DNA of 64,000 bases from contig JAGLHT010000002.1 of NCBI GenBank assembly GCA_023143455.1, forward strand, positions 38,538 through 102,537. The letters run 5' to 3'. The notes beneath the pieces are model-generated. The model was not told where the DNA came from and did no database searches. It saw only the letters and a list, made by a program, of their open reading frames with translations. The position numbers and the translations under genes are program-made. Below are positions 48,298 to 57,948 of this stretch, one piece after another (position 1 is the first letter of the stretch; every line of letters begins with the position of its first letter). Source of the stretch: Desulfobacterales bacterium. GTDB lineage: Bacteria; Desulfobacterota; Desulfobacteria; Desulfobacterales; Desulfobacteraceae.

Positions 48298-50349
48298 ATG
48301 AGTGGCATTAAAAAGACAAAAAAAGATAAACAAGTTTTAATGCTTGCTAATGTTGCCCATATTCTTAACTTTATCCCTAAAAAAGCTGCTGGAGAAGTTT
48401 TAAGACAGTATAAAAAAATTGGTGAGGAGTTCGATCCTTTGCAATATATGCTCGATGGAAAACTTATTAACGAACTCAATGTAATAACTTTAAAAAAGAT
48501 CTTGTACGCATTTGAAACCATACAGGAGGATACAAGATTTGGTGCATTATGTATAAGCTTTATGTTCTTAACAGAAAGTAACCTTGAGCTTGCATTACAA
48601 GAACAAAAACTGTTAATAGAGCAAGGAAAAGACATAAAGCTTGGAGATATTCTTGTTGAAGCCGGTATGATCTCCAATGGGCAGTGTCAGCTCATTTTAA
48701 TCAAACAAAAAATGAATATAAAAGCCGCTGAAGAATTAGCAAAGAAAAGAAATGAAATAGGGGGAAAAGAGCCATCTCCCCAAATAAATAAAAAAAATAT
48801 GAGGGAAATCAAAAATGACAACCTTATATTTTTAATTCAGAATGATGCATTAAAAGCATATTTAGGCAAAACAGAATTATTTGACCCTTCAACTTCTTTA
48901 GAAAAACTGAAAGAACTCATCACTAATCAGAAGATTGCCCATGGAGTTGCAAAAGATGACCAACTTCAGGAATTTTTAGATTCAGAGGAATATTCAAAAG
49001 ATAACTTTTTTTTACTTGCAAGAGGAGATGCGCCTGTTCATGGAGTTGATGCAACAGAAAAAATCTACTTTGAAGAAGAGTATAAAGCAGCTGGAAAAGT
49101 AGGTATAGACGGTAGTATTGATTATAAAGAAAGAGGGACTGTGCCTACTGTTAAAGCAGGGGATCTTCTTGCAGAAAAAGTTCCGGCTAAAGAAGGAGAG
49201 GTTGGCTTAAATGTTTTTGATGAAATCCTCCCAGCAGAAGTTCCCAAAGAAACCTTTTTAAAATACGGCACCGGGACCAGAATTTCAGAAGATGGATTGA
49301 AAATTTATGCTGAGGTTAATGGCTATCCAAAAAAAGAAGCAACCGATGAAATTATCGTTAACGAAATCTTTGTGATTGACGGTGATGTTGATTATCGCAC
49401 TGGTCATGTCAGTTATGATAAAAGCGTAAATATTTCGGGTTCAATAAAAAATGGATTTAAAGTTAGTGCAATAGATATTGTTGTAGATGAAGTTGATGGA
49501 GGAATTTTACATGCAAAGGGTAATATTGTCGTTAGAAAAGGGATCATAGACGCCGAGGTAAAAGCTAAGGGTAAAATTACAGCAAGCTTTATATCACGTT
49601 CAAAGGTTTCATGTTTTGGTGATATTGTGGTGGTAAAAGAAATTTCAGACAGTGAAATTTTTTCCGATGGTACATGTAGAGTTAGAGTTGGAAAAGTCTA
49701 TGCTTCTACAATTACTGCCAAAAGAGGGGCTAACATCCGAAGTGTTGGAGCAGAAAAAGCAAAAAGAGTAGTCCTTATTGTTGGCACATCTCCAAACTAT
49801 GATAAAAAATTAGATAAAATAGATAAACTCATCGAGAATAAGCAGAATAAGCTTGAGGAAATTACATATGAAAAAAATAGTGCTCAAAATGAATTAAAAG
49901 AGATTGTTTCAATAATTTCAAATTTATCTTCATCTATAGAAAAAACCCAGGCAATGCTAAAAAAATTAGATGGTGACAATAAAGATGGGAAAAAAATGAT
50001 GGAGGAAAGCATAGTTGTAAAAACTGAAAAGTTAGAAAAACTTGAAACTCAAAAACAGGAACTTGAAAATAAATTTCAAGAAGCTAAAGAAGCTGAGCTA
50101 ATCTGCTCAAAAACAGTAAGAGACACTGTAAAAGAAAAATTTTTACTGAAAAAAACAAATCAGGACAATCCTCCAAGACCTGTTGTAAAAGTAGAAGGTG
50201 CCCTAGTTGCCGGAACATTAATCCAGGGAAAATATTCCAAAATTATTGTCAATGAGCATAAAAACAGAGTAAGGATTACGGAAATTCAATCATTTGGGAA
50301 TGATCTCCAAACAAAGAATTCCTATGGAATGGTAATCTCAGATTTATAA
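48298..50349 (+). CDS. DUF342 (FapA-like) protein with MshEN-like N-terminal region
   Basis: This 683-residue protein is the third DUF342 member of the window. It lacks a receiver. Instead, the first 150 residues are helical (VLMLANVAHILNFIPKKAAG and LGDILVEAGMISNGQCQLIL), and the second segment resembles the MshEN-like parts of CheA and the 959-residue protein. The DUF342 beta-helix follows (DGDVDYRTGHVSYDKSVNIS, ITASFISRSKVSCFGDIVVV), then a coiled coil (about 505-610) and a short beta domain. DUF342 proteins relate to flagellar or polar machinery in some bacteria. It is convergent with the gene at 50376, with 26 bases between stops. Confidence 0.85.
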   Translation: MSGIKKTKKDKQVLMLANVAHILNFIPKKAAGEVLRQYKKIGEEFDPLQYMLDGKLINELNVITLKKILYAFETIQEDTRFGALCISFMFLTESNLELALQEQKLLIEQGKDIKLGDILVEAGMISNGQCQLILIKQKMNIKAAEELAKKRNEIGGKEPSPQINKKNMREIKNDNLIFLIQNDALKAYLGKTELFDPSTSLEKLKELITNQKIAHGVAKDDQLQEFLDSEEYSKDNFFLLARGDAPVHGVDATEKIYFEEEYKAAGKVGIDGSIDYKERGTVPTVKAGDLLAEKVPAKEGEVGLNVFDEILPAEVPKETFLKYGTGTRISEDGLKIYAEVNGYPKKEATDEIIVNEIFVIDGDVDYRTGHVSYDKSVNISGSIKNGFKVSAIDIVVDEVDGGILHAKGNIVVRKGIIDAEVKAKGKITASFISRSKVSCFGDIVVVKEISDSEIFSDGTCRVRVGKVYASTITAKRGANIRSVGAEKAKRVVLIVGTSPNYDKKLDKIDKLIENKQNKLEEITYEKNSAQNELKEIVSIISNLSSSIEKTQAMLKKLDGDNKDGKKMMEESIVVKTEKLEKLETQKQELENKFQEAKEAELICSKTVRDTVKEKFLLKKTNQDNPPRPVVKVEGALVAGTLIQGKYSKIIVNEHKNRVRITEIQSFGNDLQTKNSYGMVISDL

Positions 50350-50375
50350 AACCCGCCATTTACAATGCTACATTA

Positions 50376-52010
50376 TCACACACAGCGGCATGCCAAAGCA
50401 AAATCTTCCGGATAATGCCCGTTTATCCATCTTAACTGAGCTTCGCTGAATGCACCGGGTGACATGGGTAGTTTTGGTAAAAAAGAATAGAGTAAATTCT
50501 GGTCATGATTATTGTCTAAATCAAAACGTTTGGAAAATTCAATTGAAGTAACCATTGTTGCACCAAGAGATTCAAGAGTCTGAAGGCTTATCAGAATTGC
50601 TTTGTCTATTGATTTTCTCATCTTTAAATCTGCTTCTAACACGTTGCCGCATTGTTTTTTAGGCATTAATTGAAGTTCAAACTGGGATGTTTGGGCCTTG
50701 GGAACAAAAAGAATAACATTTTCATCTTCAAAAACTTTTAAAGATGCTTCTTTTGAAGAGTTGCCATCAGTCCTTGTATTGGAGTTAATGGCTAAAAGAT
50801 AATTTTCAAAAAAACTTTTCCCTGTCTTTTTTCTATATGCTTGCACAAATTCTTCAATTAAATCGCCTAAAGAATATGCAGGCATTGATACTTCGTCAGA
50901 ACCAGAGACATCTCTTGGAATCATTGCATACTGCTGATGTATCTGTTGATGGGAAGCATGGAGGTTGTAGCCTGAATGACTATATCCAAACCCATAATTC
51001 CATCCCCACAGCGATCTGTTAAAAACAAGTTTTTTGTTATTTTTAGAAAGCTTTTCTATTATTTCAAAACGCAAATTTTCCAGGGTCTCATTTGAAAGAG
51101 CTTTTTTTGATTCAACTTGGGACATTGAGATATCAAGCTGTTCTGCAAGTCTTATGTATGTCCTTTGATAGTAAAGATGGCGCATCCCTTCCATGTCGCT
51201 GAGCAGAAGATTTCCTGCACTATATCTTACTGAGTTATTTGCCATGTTTGCTGCAAAGTGCCCCCAGGGAATATATGAATTTCTACGTAAATATTCAAAC
51301 ACATGAACTTTTGTATTGTCGTCATGCTTATCACCGGTTATTTCGCTTGTCCCTTGAATCCCTGGAATTAAAACCATGACATTTTTATAAACATCTGGAA
51401 GATATTGATTGTTTGCAATAATTTCAAACAAAGCATGATCTTTAATATAAGGAAAAGCGTTGCCCTTTTCATCTTTTTTAAAAAAAAGCCCCTGGGGAAT
51501 TTTACCTTTTTTATCAAACACAAATGTGCAGATTGTTTTTGCAAGTTCAATAAGTTCATCAGGGTCAGTTGAGGACTCTGCAATTGCTATGGTAACAGGG
51601 CGTGGAAGAATATTATAGAGTTCTCTTTTTTGTTCCGGTAAAAGAGCAGTTTTTTTTAACCATGTTTTCATACTCTCTTGAAAAGAAAATGGTTTTTGTT
51701 TCTCTATTTGAATTTTTCCAGGCTGCGCTGCATTTTGATCTGCCCAGTTGGAATTGATATAAGTTGCTCCCCGAAAAGGAAACGGATTTGGAATCTCATA
51801 AATTATATCAGCATTTTCTTCTTTAACATTATTGTCAGGAAAGTTTGCATCATTACTAACTTCAGTTTTGTCAGGAAGCTTACCTATCGCTGAAATAAAA
51901 TCTTTTTCTCTTAAATTGGCAATATTAAAACAAGGCTTATGAATTCCATAAACAAATCGACCTTGCGGGGAAACACAAGTTCCCGAGAAACTCTTAATTG
52001 GTAAAGTCAT
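50376..52010 (-). CDS. Unknown protein with HIT-like histidine motif
   Basis: This 544-residue protein is not confidently assigned. A region at about 360 reads YSHSGYNLHASHQQIHQQYA, which recalls the histidine-rich active sites of the HIT/GalT superfamily (nucleotide hydrolases and transferases). The protein is rich in aromatic and polar residues and has no membrane segment or signal. It lies three bases after the MoeA-PBP gene, so it is probably in the same operon; a role in nucleotide or cofactor metabolism is a guess. The match to GalT-type motifs is weak and may be fortuitous. Confidence 0.65.
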   Translation of the reverse strand: MTLPIKSFSGTCVSPQGRFVYGIHKPCFNIANLREKDFISAIGKLPDKTEVSNDANFPDNNVKEENADIIYEIPNPFPFRGATYINSNWADQNAAQPGKIQIEKQKPFSFQESMKTWLKKTALLPEQKRELYNILPRPVTIAIAESSTDPDELIELAKTICTFVFDKKGKIPQGLFFKKDEKGNAFPYIKDHALFEIIANNQYLPDVYKNVMVLIPGIQGTSEITGDKHDDNTKVHVFEYLRRNSYIPWGHFAANMANNSVRYSAGNLLLSDMEGMRHLYYQRTYIRLAEQLDISMSQVESKKALSNETLENLRFEIIEKLSKNNKKLVFNRSLWGWNYGFGYSHSGYNLHASHQQIHQQYAMIPRDVSGSDEVSMPAYSLGDLIEEFVQAYRKKTGKSFFENYLLAINSNTRTDGNSSKEASLKVFEDENVILFVPKAQTSQFELQLMPKKQCGNVLEADLKMRKSIDKAILISLQTLESLGATMVTSIEFSKRFDLDNNHDQNLLYSFLPKLPMSPGAFSEAQLRWINGHYPEDFALACRCV

Positions 52011-52013
52011 AAA

Positions 52014-53942
52014 TCAAACCTCAAACAAAATTTCACCTGTTTTTTCAGTAGAATAACCCCCAAGAGCCCTCACTCTTTCTTTAAACCTGTCAGTTCTTAT
52101 TGTTTCAAGCAAAGCCTGAATTTTATCTGTGTCAAAAAATCTTTCCGGGATAACAAGGTCATATTCTTCTGTAATAACAGGAATAAAATCAAGATTAAGT
52201 GCAATTGCTGCTGCATTTATACCAAGTCCAGTATCTGCTTTTCCTGAAAGCACATCAACTGCCACAGACATATGGGTGTATTCTTCATTTTCATACCCTT
52301 TTATCTGATCTGATGTTATGCCAAGCTCACCCAGTTTATAATCAAGAAGGATCCTTGTTCCAGAACCAGATTGCCTGTTGATAAAAGTGATATCCTTTCT
52401 TTTCAAATCCTGGAGCCCTTCTATCTTTTTAGGATTATTTTTTGCTATTATTAAGCCTTGATCCCGCATAACCAGGTTTACAAGCTTAATTTTTTCATCT
52501 TTTAAATACTTTTTAATATATGAAATATTATATGAGCCATCTTCAGGATCAAGAAGGTGGGCACCTGCTAAATGGCATACGCCTTTTTTAATTGCCATGA
52601 GTCCGCCCATGCTTCCAACATGGCTGGAGGATATGCTAAAATTTTTATTATCTTCTCTTATTTGATCGGAAAGCAAATCAAGTGTATTATCGTGGGAGCC
52701 AGTTATAACAATTGTTTTTTCAATTTCTTCAAGGGGTTTTAAAAGTTGAGCACTTATTTCTTCAGTTTCCAATATTCCTTCACTATTTGAAGGTATCCTG
52801 ATAATGCCATCTGCTTCTGTTAACGTTGTTATGCTTCCAGAGCCTCTCGGCAGTTGAGATGCAATAAACTTATCATCCACAGAACCGATTTTTACCCTGA
52901 TAAATTCTTCCTGCCCAAGCTTTGAAGTAATTTTTCTTGAAGGTTTTACTTGAACAATATTTCTTTTTTCCGGTCTGAATTTTTGTATTTCAGCAAGAAA
53001 AGGTCCTGCAAGTTGTTCAAATGCAACAATCGCAGAGACAGGATATCCTGGAATTCCAAAAACAGGAGTATCAAGAACCTTGCCAAAAAGCACAGGCTTG
53101 CCAGGCATCATTGTAACTCCATGGACAAAAACCTCACCAAGCTCTGAAATAACAGGTTTTGCAAAATCCATTGATCCTGCTGAAGAACCACCAATTATCA
53201 TTATCATATCATATTGAGTGTTTGAGGCGGCTTGTTTCACAACAGCCTTAATATTCTCAAGATCATCTTTAAGCATTGTATGACATTCAAACTCTGCTCC
53301 GAACTTTTTGCAAAGTTGCCCCAATACTGTGGAATTTGACTCTATGACATCTCCTGGTTCCAAGGTTTCAGTTTTGATATTTTCCCATTGTTTTAACTCC
53401 GACCCTGTAGGAATAATAAGAACTTTTGGTTTTTTATGAACCTTAACTTGAAAAATTCCACCTGACAAAAGAGCTCCCATGGAATAAGCATCAACTTTAT
53501 GACCTCTGGGGAATAAAAGCTCAGTTGCAACAATATCTTCTCCCATCTTTCTTACATGGTGCCATGGAAATACCGGGGCTTCAATTTCAATATTATCGGC
53601 ATCAATGCTATTTAAGTTTTCTATCATAATAACTGCATTGGTATTTTCCGGCATAACACGCCCTGTGTTTATCCAGAAAGCATCTTTATCAATTACCAAT
53701 TTTATAGGGGTATCAGGGTTAGCACCAAAGCTAGATTTTGCATCAACAGCAACTCCATCCATTGCAGCAGCATGAAAATTAGGTGAAGATGTAACCGCAA
53801 ACACTGGTTCTGCAAGCACTCTTTCAAAGGCGTCAACTGAATTTATTGTTTCAACAGGCATGGCAAGATCTTTGAAATTATCAAAAAGAATCTTTCTTGC
53901 CTCTTCAATACTTTTCATATCAAGATATACATTACGTTTCAT
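52014..53942 (-). CDS. MoeA-like protein fused to periplasmic-binding-protein-like domain
   Basis: This 642-residue protein has a MoeA-type molybdopterin molybdenumtransferase core (about 1-410: AAMDGVAVDAKSSFG, ESNSTVLGQLCKKFG, GGSSAGSMDF, GIPGYPVSAIVAFEQ). A C-terminal PBP-like domain (about 415-640) carries GSHDNTLDLLSDQI, RQSGSGTRILLDYKLGELG and GLGINAAAIALNLDFIPV. That domain is related to molybdate- or tungstate-binding LysR/ModE-type sensors. The fusion suggests ligand-controlled insertion of the metal into the cofactor. It precedes the unknown gene at 50376 and follows the other MoeA gene. Confidence 0.92.
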   Translation of the reverse strand: MKRNVYLDMKSIEEARKILFDNFKDLAMPVETINSVDAFERVLAEPVFAVTSSPNFHAAAMDGVAVDAKSSFGANPDTPIKLVIDKDAFWINTGRVMPENTNAVIMIENLNSIDADNIEIEAPVFPWHHVRKMGEDIVATELLFPRGHKVDAYSMGALLSGGIFQVKVHKKPKVLIIPTGSELKQWENIKTETLEPGDVIESNSTVLGQLCKKFGAEFECHTMLKDDLENIKAVVKQAASNTQYDMIMIIGGSSAGSMDFAKPVISELGEVFVHGVTMMPGKPVLFGKVLDTPVFGIPGYPVSAIVAFEQLAGPFLAEIQKFRPEKRNIVQVKPSRKITSKLGQEEFIRVKIGSVDDKFIASQLPRGSGSITTLTEADGIIRIPSNSEGILETEEISAQLLKPLEEIEKTIVITGSHDNTLDLLSDQIREDNKNFSISSSHVGSMGGLMAIKKGVCHLAGAHLLDPEDGSYNISYIKKYLKDEKIKLVNLVMRDQGLIIAKNNPKKIEGLQDLKRKDITFINRQSGSGTRILLDYKLGELGITSDQIKGYENEEYTHMSVAVDVLSGKADTGLGINAAAIALNLDFIPVITEEYDLVIPERFFDTDKIQALLETIRTDRFKERVRALGGYSTEKTGEILFEV

Positions 53943-53963
53943 TTTTATTCTCGTTTTGATTTG

Positions 53964-55193
53964 TTATAGAGGGATTATGTTAACAATAGAATCTTTTTCA
54001 ATGCCCTCAACATTTTCGCCAATTTCAAGAAGACCATCAGCTTGCACCATGGTTTTTATTAGACCTGATTTCCCAAGGACTGGTTCTGCAGAAAGCCCGT
54101 CAGCTTGTTTTGTCAGACGAATTCTTACAAAATCCTGTCGCCCTTGAGTTGATGCGACATTGCGTGATAGTCTTGCCGGAATTTTTAATTTATTTTCAAA
54201 AACATTGCTTTGCCCTTTAAGTTTATTTAAAAAAGGAAGGACAACTATTTTAAAAACTACCATGGCAGAGACTACCTGGCCGGGTAATCCCCATAAAGGT
54301 TTATTCCCTGATTTTGCAAAAATTGTAGGTTTACCAGGGCTTATTGAAATGCCATGGGCGAGGATTTCAGATTCTTCAATTTTACTTAAAACGTCAATTG
54401 TGAAATCCCTTATTCCAACGGAACTCCCACCGGAAATCATAACCATGTCGCATTCTTTGAAAGCTTTTTCACATGTTGTAAGCAAAGCTGCAAGATCATC
54501 TTTAATTATACCGTAAAGGCGAGGTATGCATTTCGCTTCTTTTACAAATCCTGCCATAGTATATGAATTAATATCTCTTATTTGTCCTGGACCTGGAATC
54601 TGACTAATATCTATTATCTCATCCCCCGTGGAAATTATTCCAACTTGTGGCCTTTTATAAACTTTTATTTTAGAATATCCCAGTGCCGCTGCAAGCCCGG
54701 CTTCAGGAGGTCGAAGTTCCAAACCCTTTTGTAACACTACCTCACCTTTTGCAAAATCTTCAGATGCATCAATTACATGTTGGAGTGGGGCCACACTTTT
54801 ATAAATTTCAACAGAATTTTCATCAATCGTTTCAGTGTGTTCAATCATGACAACACTGTCTGCCCCCACAGGAAGCATACCTCCTGTGGAAATACCTGCA
54901 GCAAAGCCCGGCTTAAGGGAAAAAGTCGGTGTTTGCCCCATTTTTACTTCTCCTGCGATTTCAAGCCATGAAGGATTTGACTCAGTTGCTCCAAATGTTG
55001 ATTTTGCAACAACAGCATAACCGTCCATTGTAGCTCGCCTGAAACCAGGTAGATCCAGAGAGGCTGTAATGTCTTGGGCAAGTATCCTTGATGTGGAGTC
55101 TATCACAGAAACTATTTCTGTTCCCATGCATTCAAATCTTGAAAGGTTTTCCAAAACCTGATCAAGGGTTTTTACATTAAAAAAATGATCCAT
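53964..55193 (-). CDS. moeA: Molybdopterin molybdenumtransferase MoeA
   Basis: This 409-residue enzyme inserts molybdate (or tungstate) into adenylylated molybdopterin. Motifs are RRATMDGYAVVAKSTFG, GIISTGDEIIDISQIPGPGQ, RDINSYTMAGFVKEAKC, SGGSSVGIRDFTIDVL and WGLPGQVVSAMVVFKIVVLP. Its start codon shares a base with the stop of dapL (TAATG), giving tight coupling. It is followed 21 bases later by the MoeA-PBP fusion. Two MoeA-type genes together occur often in anaerobes using both molybdenum and tungsten enzymes. Confidence 0.93.
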   Translation of the reverse strand: MDHFFNVKTLDQVLENLSRFECMGTEIVSVIDSTSRILAQDITASLDLPGFRRATMDGYAVVAKSTFGATESNPSWLEIAGEVKMGQTPTFSLKPGFAAGISTGGMLPVGADSVVMIEHTETIDENSVEIYKSVAPLQHVIDASEDFAKGEVVLQKGLELRPPEAGLAAALGYSKIKVYKRPQVGIISTGDEIIDISQIPGPGQIRDINSYTMAGFVKEAKCIPRLYGIIKDDLAALLTTCEKAFKECDMVMISGGSSVGIRDFTIDVLSKIEESEILAHGISISPGKPTIFAKSGNKPLWGLPGQVVSAMVVFKIVVLPFLNKLKGQSNVFENKLKIPARLSRNVASTQGRQDFVRIRLTKQADGLSAEPVLGKSGLIKTMVQADGLLEIGENVEGIEKDSIVNIIPL

Positions 55194-56413
55194 TATAAAA
55201 TATCTTTCAAACGGCGCATTGCTTCTTTTACATTTTCATGACTGTTAAAGGCACTGATTCTTATATATTTATCGCCGCATTTACCAAAGCCTGCTCCAGG
55301 TGTACATACAACTGCTGCCTTTGAAAGAAGAAATTGGAAAAACTCCCATGAGTCTCTATTCTTACCATCAACCCAAATATAGGGAGAACTACCACCACCA
55401 ACATATTCAAATCCAAGAGAATCCAGAGCTTGGGTTACTATTTCAGCATTCTTAAGATAATATGATACAAGCGATTTTGTTTCTTTTTGCCCCTGGACGG
55501 AATAAACTGCAGCGGCAGCTTTTTGTACAGGATAGGAAACACCATTAAATTTTGTATTCTGCCTTCTGCTCCAGAGTGAATGAAGCGAAATTTTTTCGTT
55601 GTTATTATTATAGATCATGCATTCTTTTGAAACAATAGTAATGGCGCATCTTGTTCCTGTGAATCCTGCGGTTTTAGAAAAACTTCTGAATTCCACAGCA
55701 ACTTCTTTTGCACCTTCAATTTCAAAAATAGAATGAGGAGAACCATCTCTTATAAATGCTTCGTAAGCAGCATCAAATAAAATTAAAGCTTTATTCTCTC
55801 TTGCGTAATCAACCCATTGTTTTAAATATTGTTTTGATGCAGTCGTTCCAATAGGATTATTTGGAAAGCAAAGGTAAATAAGATCCAGGTTTGTATCAGG
55901 TATTTCAGGCAAAAAATTATTTTCTTTTGTACATTCTAAATAGTGAATCCCCTGATATCTGCCATCTTCATAGGGTCCTGTTCTCCCTGCCATAACATTT
56001 GAATCAAGGTAGACAGGATAAACAGGGTCAGGGATTCCAATCTTAATATCATTAGCAAAAAGTTCCTGAAAATTTGCAGTATCGCATTTTGAACCATCAC
56101 TTACAAAAATCTCATCAGAGCTTATTGCCGCTCCTCTTTTTTGAAAGTCTTCTTTGCTGATTATTTCTCTTATAAAAGGATATCCCCCCGAAGGACCATA
56201 TCCTCTGAAAGTTGCTTCTTTAGCCATTTCATCAACACCTTGATGGAATGCCTTAATACACGCGTCAGGCAATGGTTTTGTAACGTCTCCTATACCTAAT
56301 TTGATGATTTTTTTGTCAGGGCTTTCAGCTTGAAAGGTTTCAACCCTTTTTGCAATATCTGCAAAAAGATAAGAAGCTTTTAATTTGCCATAGTTCTCAT
56401 TAACTTTTATCAT
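55193..56413 (-). CDS. dapL: LL-diaminopimelate aminotransferase
   Basis: This 406-residue PLP-dependent class I aminotransferase makes LL-diaminopimelate directly from tetrahydrodipicolinate, a step of the short lysine and cell-wall pathway. Motifs are VNENYGKLKASYLFADIAKR, the catalytic Lys in RSFSKTAGFTGTRCA and the C-terminal CTPGAGFGKCGDKYIRISAF. The DapL family marks Desulfobacterota among others. The gene stops one base into the moeA start. Confidence 0.94.
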   Translation of the reverse strand: MIKVNENYGKLKASYLFADIAKRVETFQAESPDKKIIKLGIGDVTKPLPDACIKAFHQGVDEMAKEATFRGYGPSGGYPFIREIISKEDFQKRGAAISSDEIFVSDGSKCDTANFQELFANDIKIGIPDPVYPVYLDSNVMAGRTGPYEDGRYQGIHYLECTKENNFLPEIPDTNLDLIYLCFPNNPIGTTASKQYLKQWVDYARENKALILFDAAYEAFIRDGSPHSIFEIEGAKEVAVEFRSFSKTAGFTGTRCAITIVSKECMIYNNNNEKISLHSLWSRRQNTKFNGVSYPVQKAAAAVYSVQGQKETKSLVSYYLKNAEIVTQALDSLGFEYVGGGSSPYIWVDGKNRDSWEFFQFLLSKAAVVCTPGAGFGKCGDKYIRISAFNSHENVKEAMRRLKDIL

Positions 56414-56508
56414 ATATCTATCCTTTTAATTTATATTTAAACAACCTATACACATAACACATAATAAAAAAATTTAAAGCATTTTTAGGAACGATTCAGA
56501 TTGATATA

Positions 56509-57948
56509 TCAATCAGCAATTTTTGAAATTATTTTTTTAAGGTAGGGAGGGAGAAGGCCGTAAACATCTGTAGGGTTTTTTACACTTCTATTGGCATCTA
56601 CTTGAAAAGATTTATCTGTGTCTTTACTACTTGCATCAACAGGGTCTGATTTTCTCTTCAGAGTTGCTTGATTTTCATCTGTAAAGGGGAGAAGGAGTGG
56701 CCCTTCACTGTGCAAGACATAGGCAAGTTGTCCGTTTTTAAGGAATACAATACTTCCCGGAGGGTAAATCCCAATACTTTTTACAAAGGAATGAAGGATA
56801 AGTTGAAGAAGCCTGTCCTTTTGAGCATATTTCCTGAAAAGGTCCGTTACTACGTTGATTTGATTAAATGCCTCTTTGTAGCATCTTTTTGAGGTCATGG
56901 CATCAAATATATCTGCAAGCTTGCATATTTTAACATAGATTGGAATTTCGTAGAATTTAGCCCCATCAGGATAACACCTTCCTTCATTCTCAAATAAAGG
57001 GCCATGATGATATTTAATAATATTTTTTAAATATGAATTTTTAAGTTTGTTTTCTTCAAGAATAAACATTCCATACTCATAGGAATGTTTTTTTACTTCT
57101 TCAAACTCTTTATCAGTAAGTTTACCTTTTTTATTAAGTATAGTTTCAGATACCATGACTTTTCCAATATCATGAAGGAAAAGACCTAGAGAGATATCAC
57201 TTAAATCATCTTTCTGAAAAAGCCTGAAACAATCCACCACTTTACCGTTTTCCGTAGGAAATGATTCTAAGGCTTTTTGATTATTTCCTGCTCTTAAAAA
57301 ATCATTTATAAAAGAACTGAAATGCTTGTTAAAACGATTTAATATTGCGGTACCAATAGCACAGACATTTACTGAGTGGTTATAGAGGTAGTCATCATAC
57401 GAGAACAACTCTTTTGTAAGAAATGAGAAAGCATTATCCGTTTCAGTTAAAAAGCCCACCAAGTCAGCGACATTGTCTTCCACTTCGATGTAGTCAAATT
57501 TGCCACCGGTTTCTCTTATATCGGTAAGGACTTTTTTAACATTTACCTTTGCTTCAGCATATTTAATTTCAGCAGTTTTTTTAACCTCTTCTATTTCATA
57601 AAGCTTTTTTTCAATTTCGCCGGACCTAGGATCAAAAGATAATCCATGGCTTTTTTCACTCTCTTTATTGCTGGCTAAACCATCAGACTCAATTGAACCA
57701 CTTGGATCAAAACCAATATGATTACCTTCTTTATCCCAGATACCACTGTTTTGGCTGGAATTTATAATAATCGAAGTAACTCCATTATCTTTAATAATAT
57801 TTAGAGTTTTTGTTGTTTTCACAAGAAAATCTTTATCAAGAAGAAGGGTCCCTTTTGAATTATATATATCAATACCAGTCTTAACGCGACCCCCATTTGA
57901 GACAATTCGGATCAGGTCATCAATACTGAGCCGGCTGCTGTTTACCAT
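56509..57948 (-). CDS. HD-GYP domain protein
   Basis: This 479-residue soluble protein has an N-terminal part of about 150 residues that is not assigned (a possible PilZ-like segment at 20-60) and an HD-GYP domain (about 170-400). Motifs are LYNHSVNVCAIGTAIL, LFLHDIGKVMVSETILNKKG, HSYEYGMFIL, and KYHHGPLFENEGRCYPDG. The hallmark HHE-DG-GYP is altered to HHGPLFEN-GRCYP, so metal binding or c-di-GMP hydrolysis may be changed. The 5' end overlaps ksgA by seven bases, so the two form one transcript. Confidence 0.9.
   Translation of the reverse strand: MVNSSRLSIDDLIRIVSNGGRVKTGIDIYNSKGTLLLDKDFLVKTTKTLNIIKDNGVTSIIINSSQNSGIWDKEGNHIGFDPSGSIESDGLASNKESEKSHGLSFDPRSGEIEKKLYEIEEVKKTAEIKYAEAKVNVKKVLTDIRETGGKFDYIEVEDNVADLVGFLTETDNAFSFLTKELFSYDDYLYNHSVNVCAIGTAILNRFNKHFSSFINDFLRAGNNQKALESFPTENGKVVDCFRLFQKDDLSDISLGLFLHDIGKVMVSETILNKKGKLTDKEFEEVKKHSYEYGMFILEENKLKNSYLKNIIKYHHGPLFENEGRCYPDGAKFYEIPIYVKICKLADIFDAMTSKRCYKEAFNQINVVTDLFRKYAQKDRLLQLILHSFVKSIGIYPPGSIVFLKNGQLAYVLHSEGPLLLPFTDENQATLKRKSDPVDASSKDTDKSFQVDANRSVKNPTDVYGLLPPYLKKIISKIAD

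Noticed and set aside
50376..52010. Firm assignment as galactose-1-phosphate uridylyltransferase
   Set aside because: Only a histidine-rich stretch resembles the family; the rest of the protein shows no GalT landmarks.
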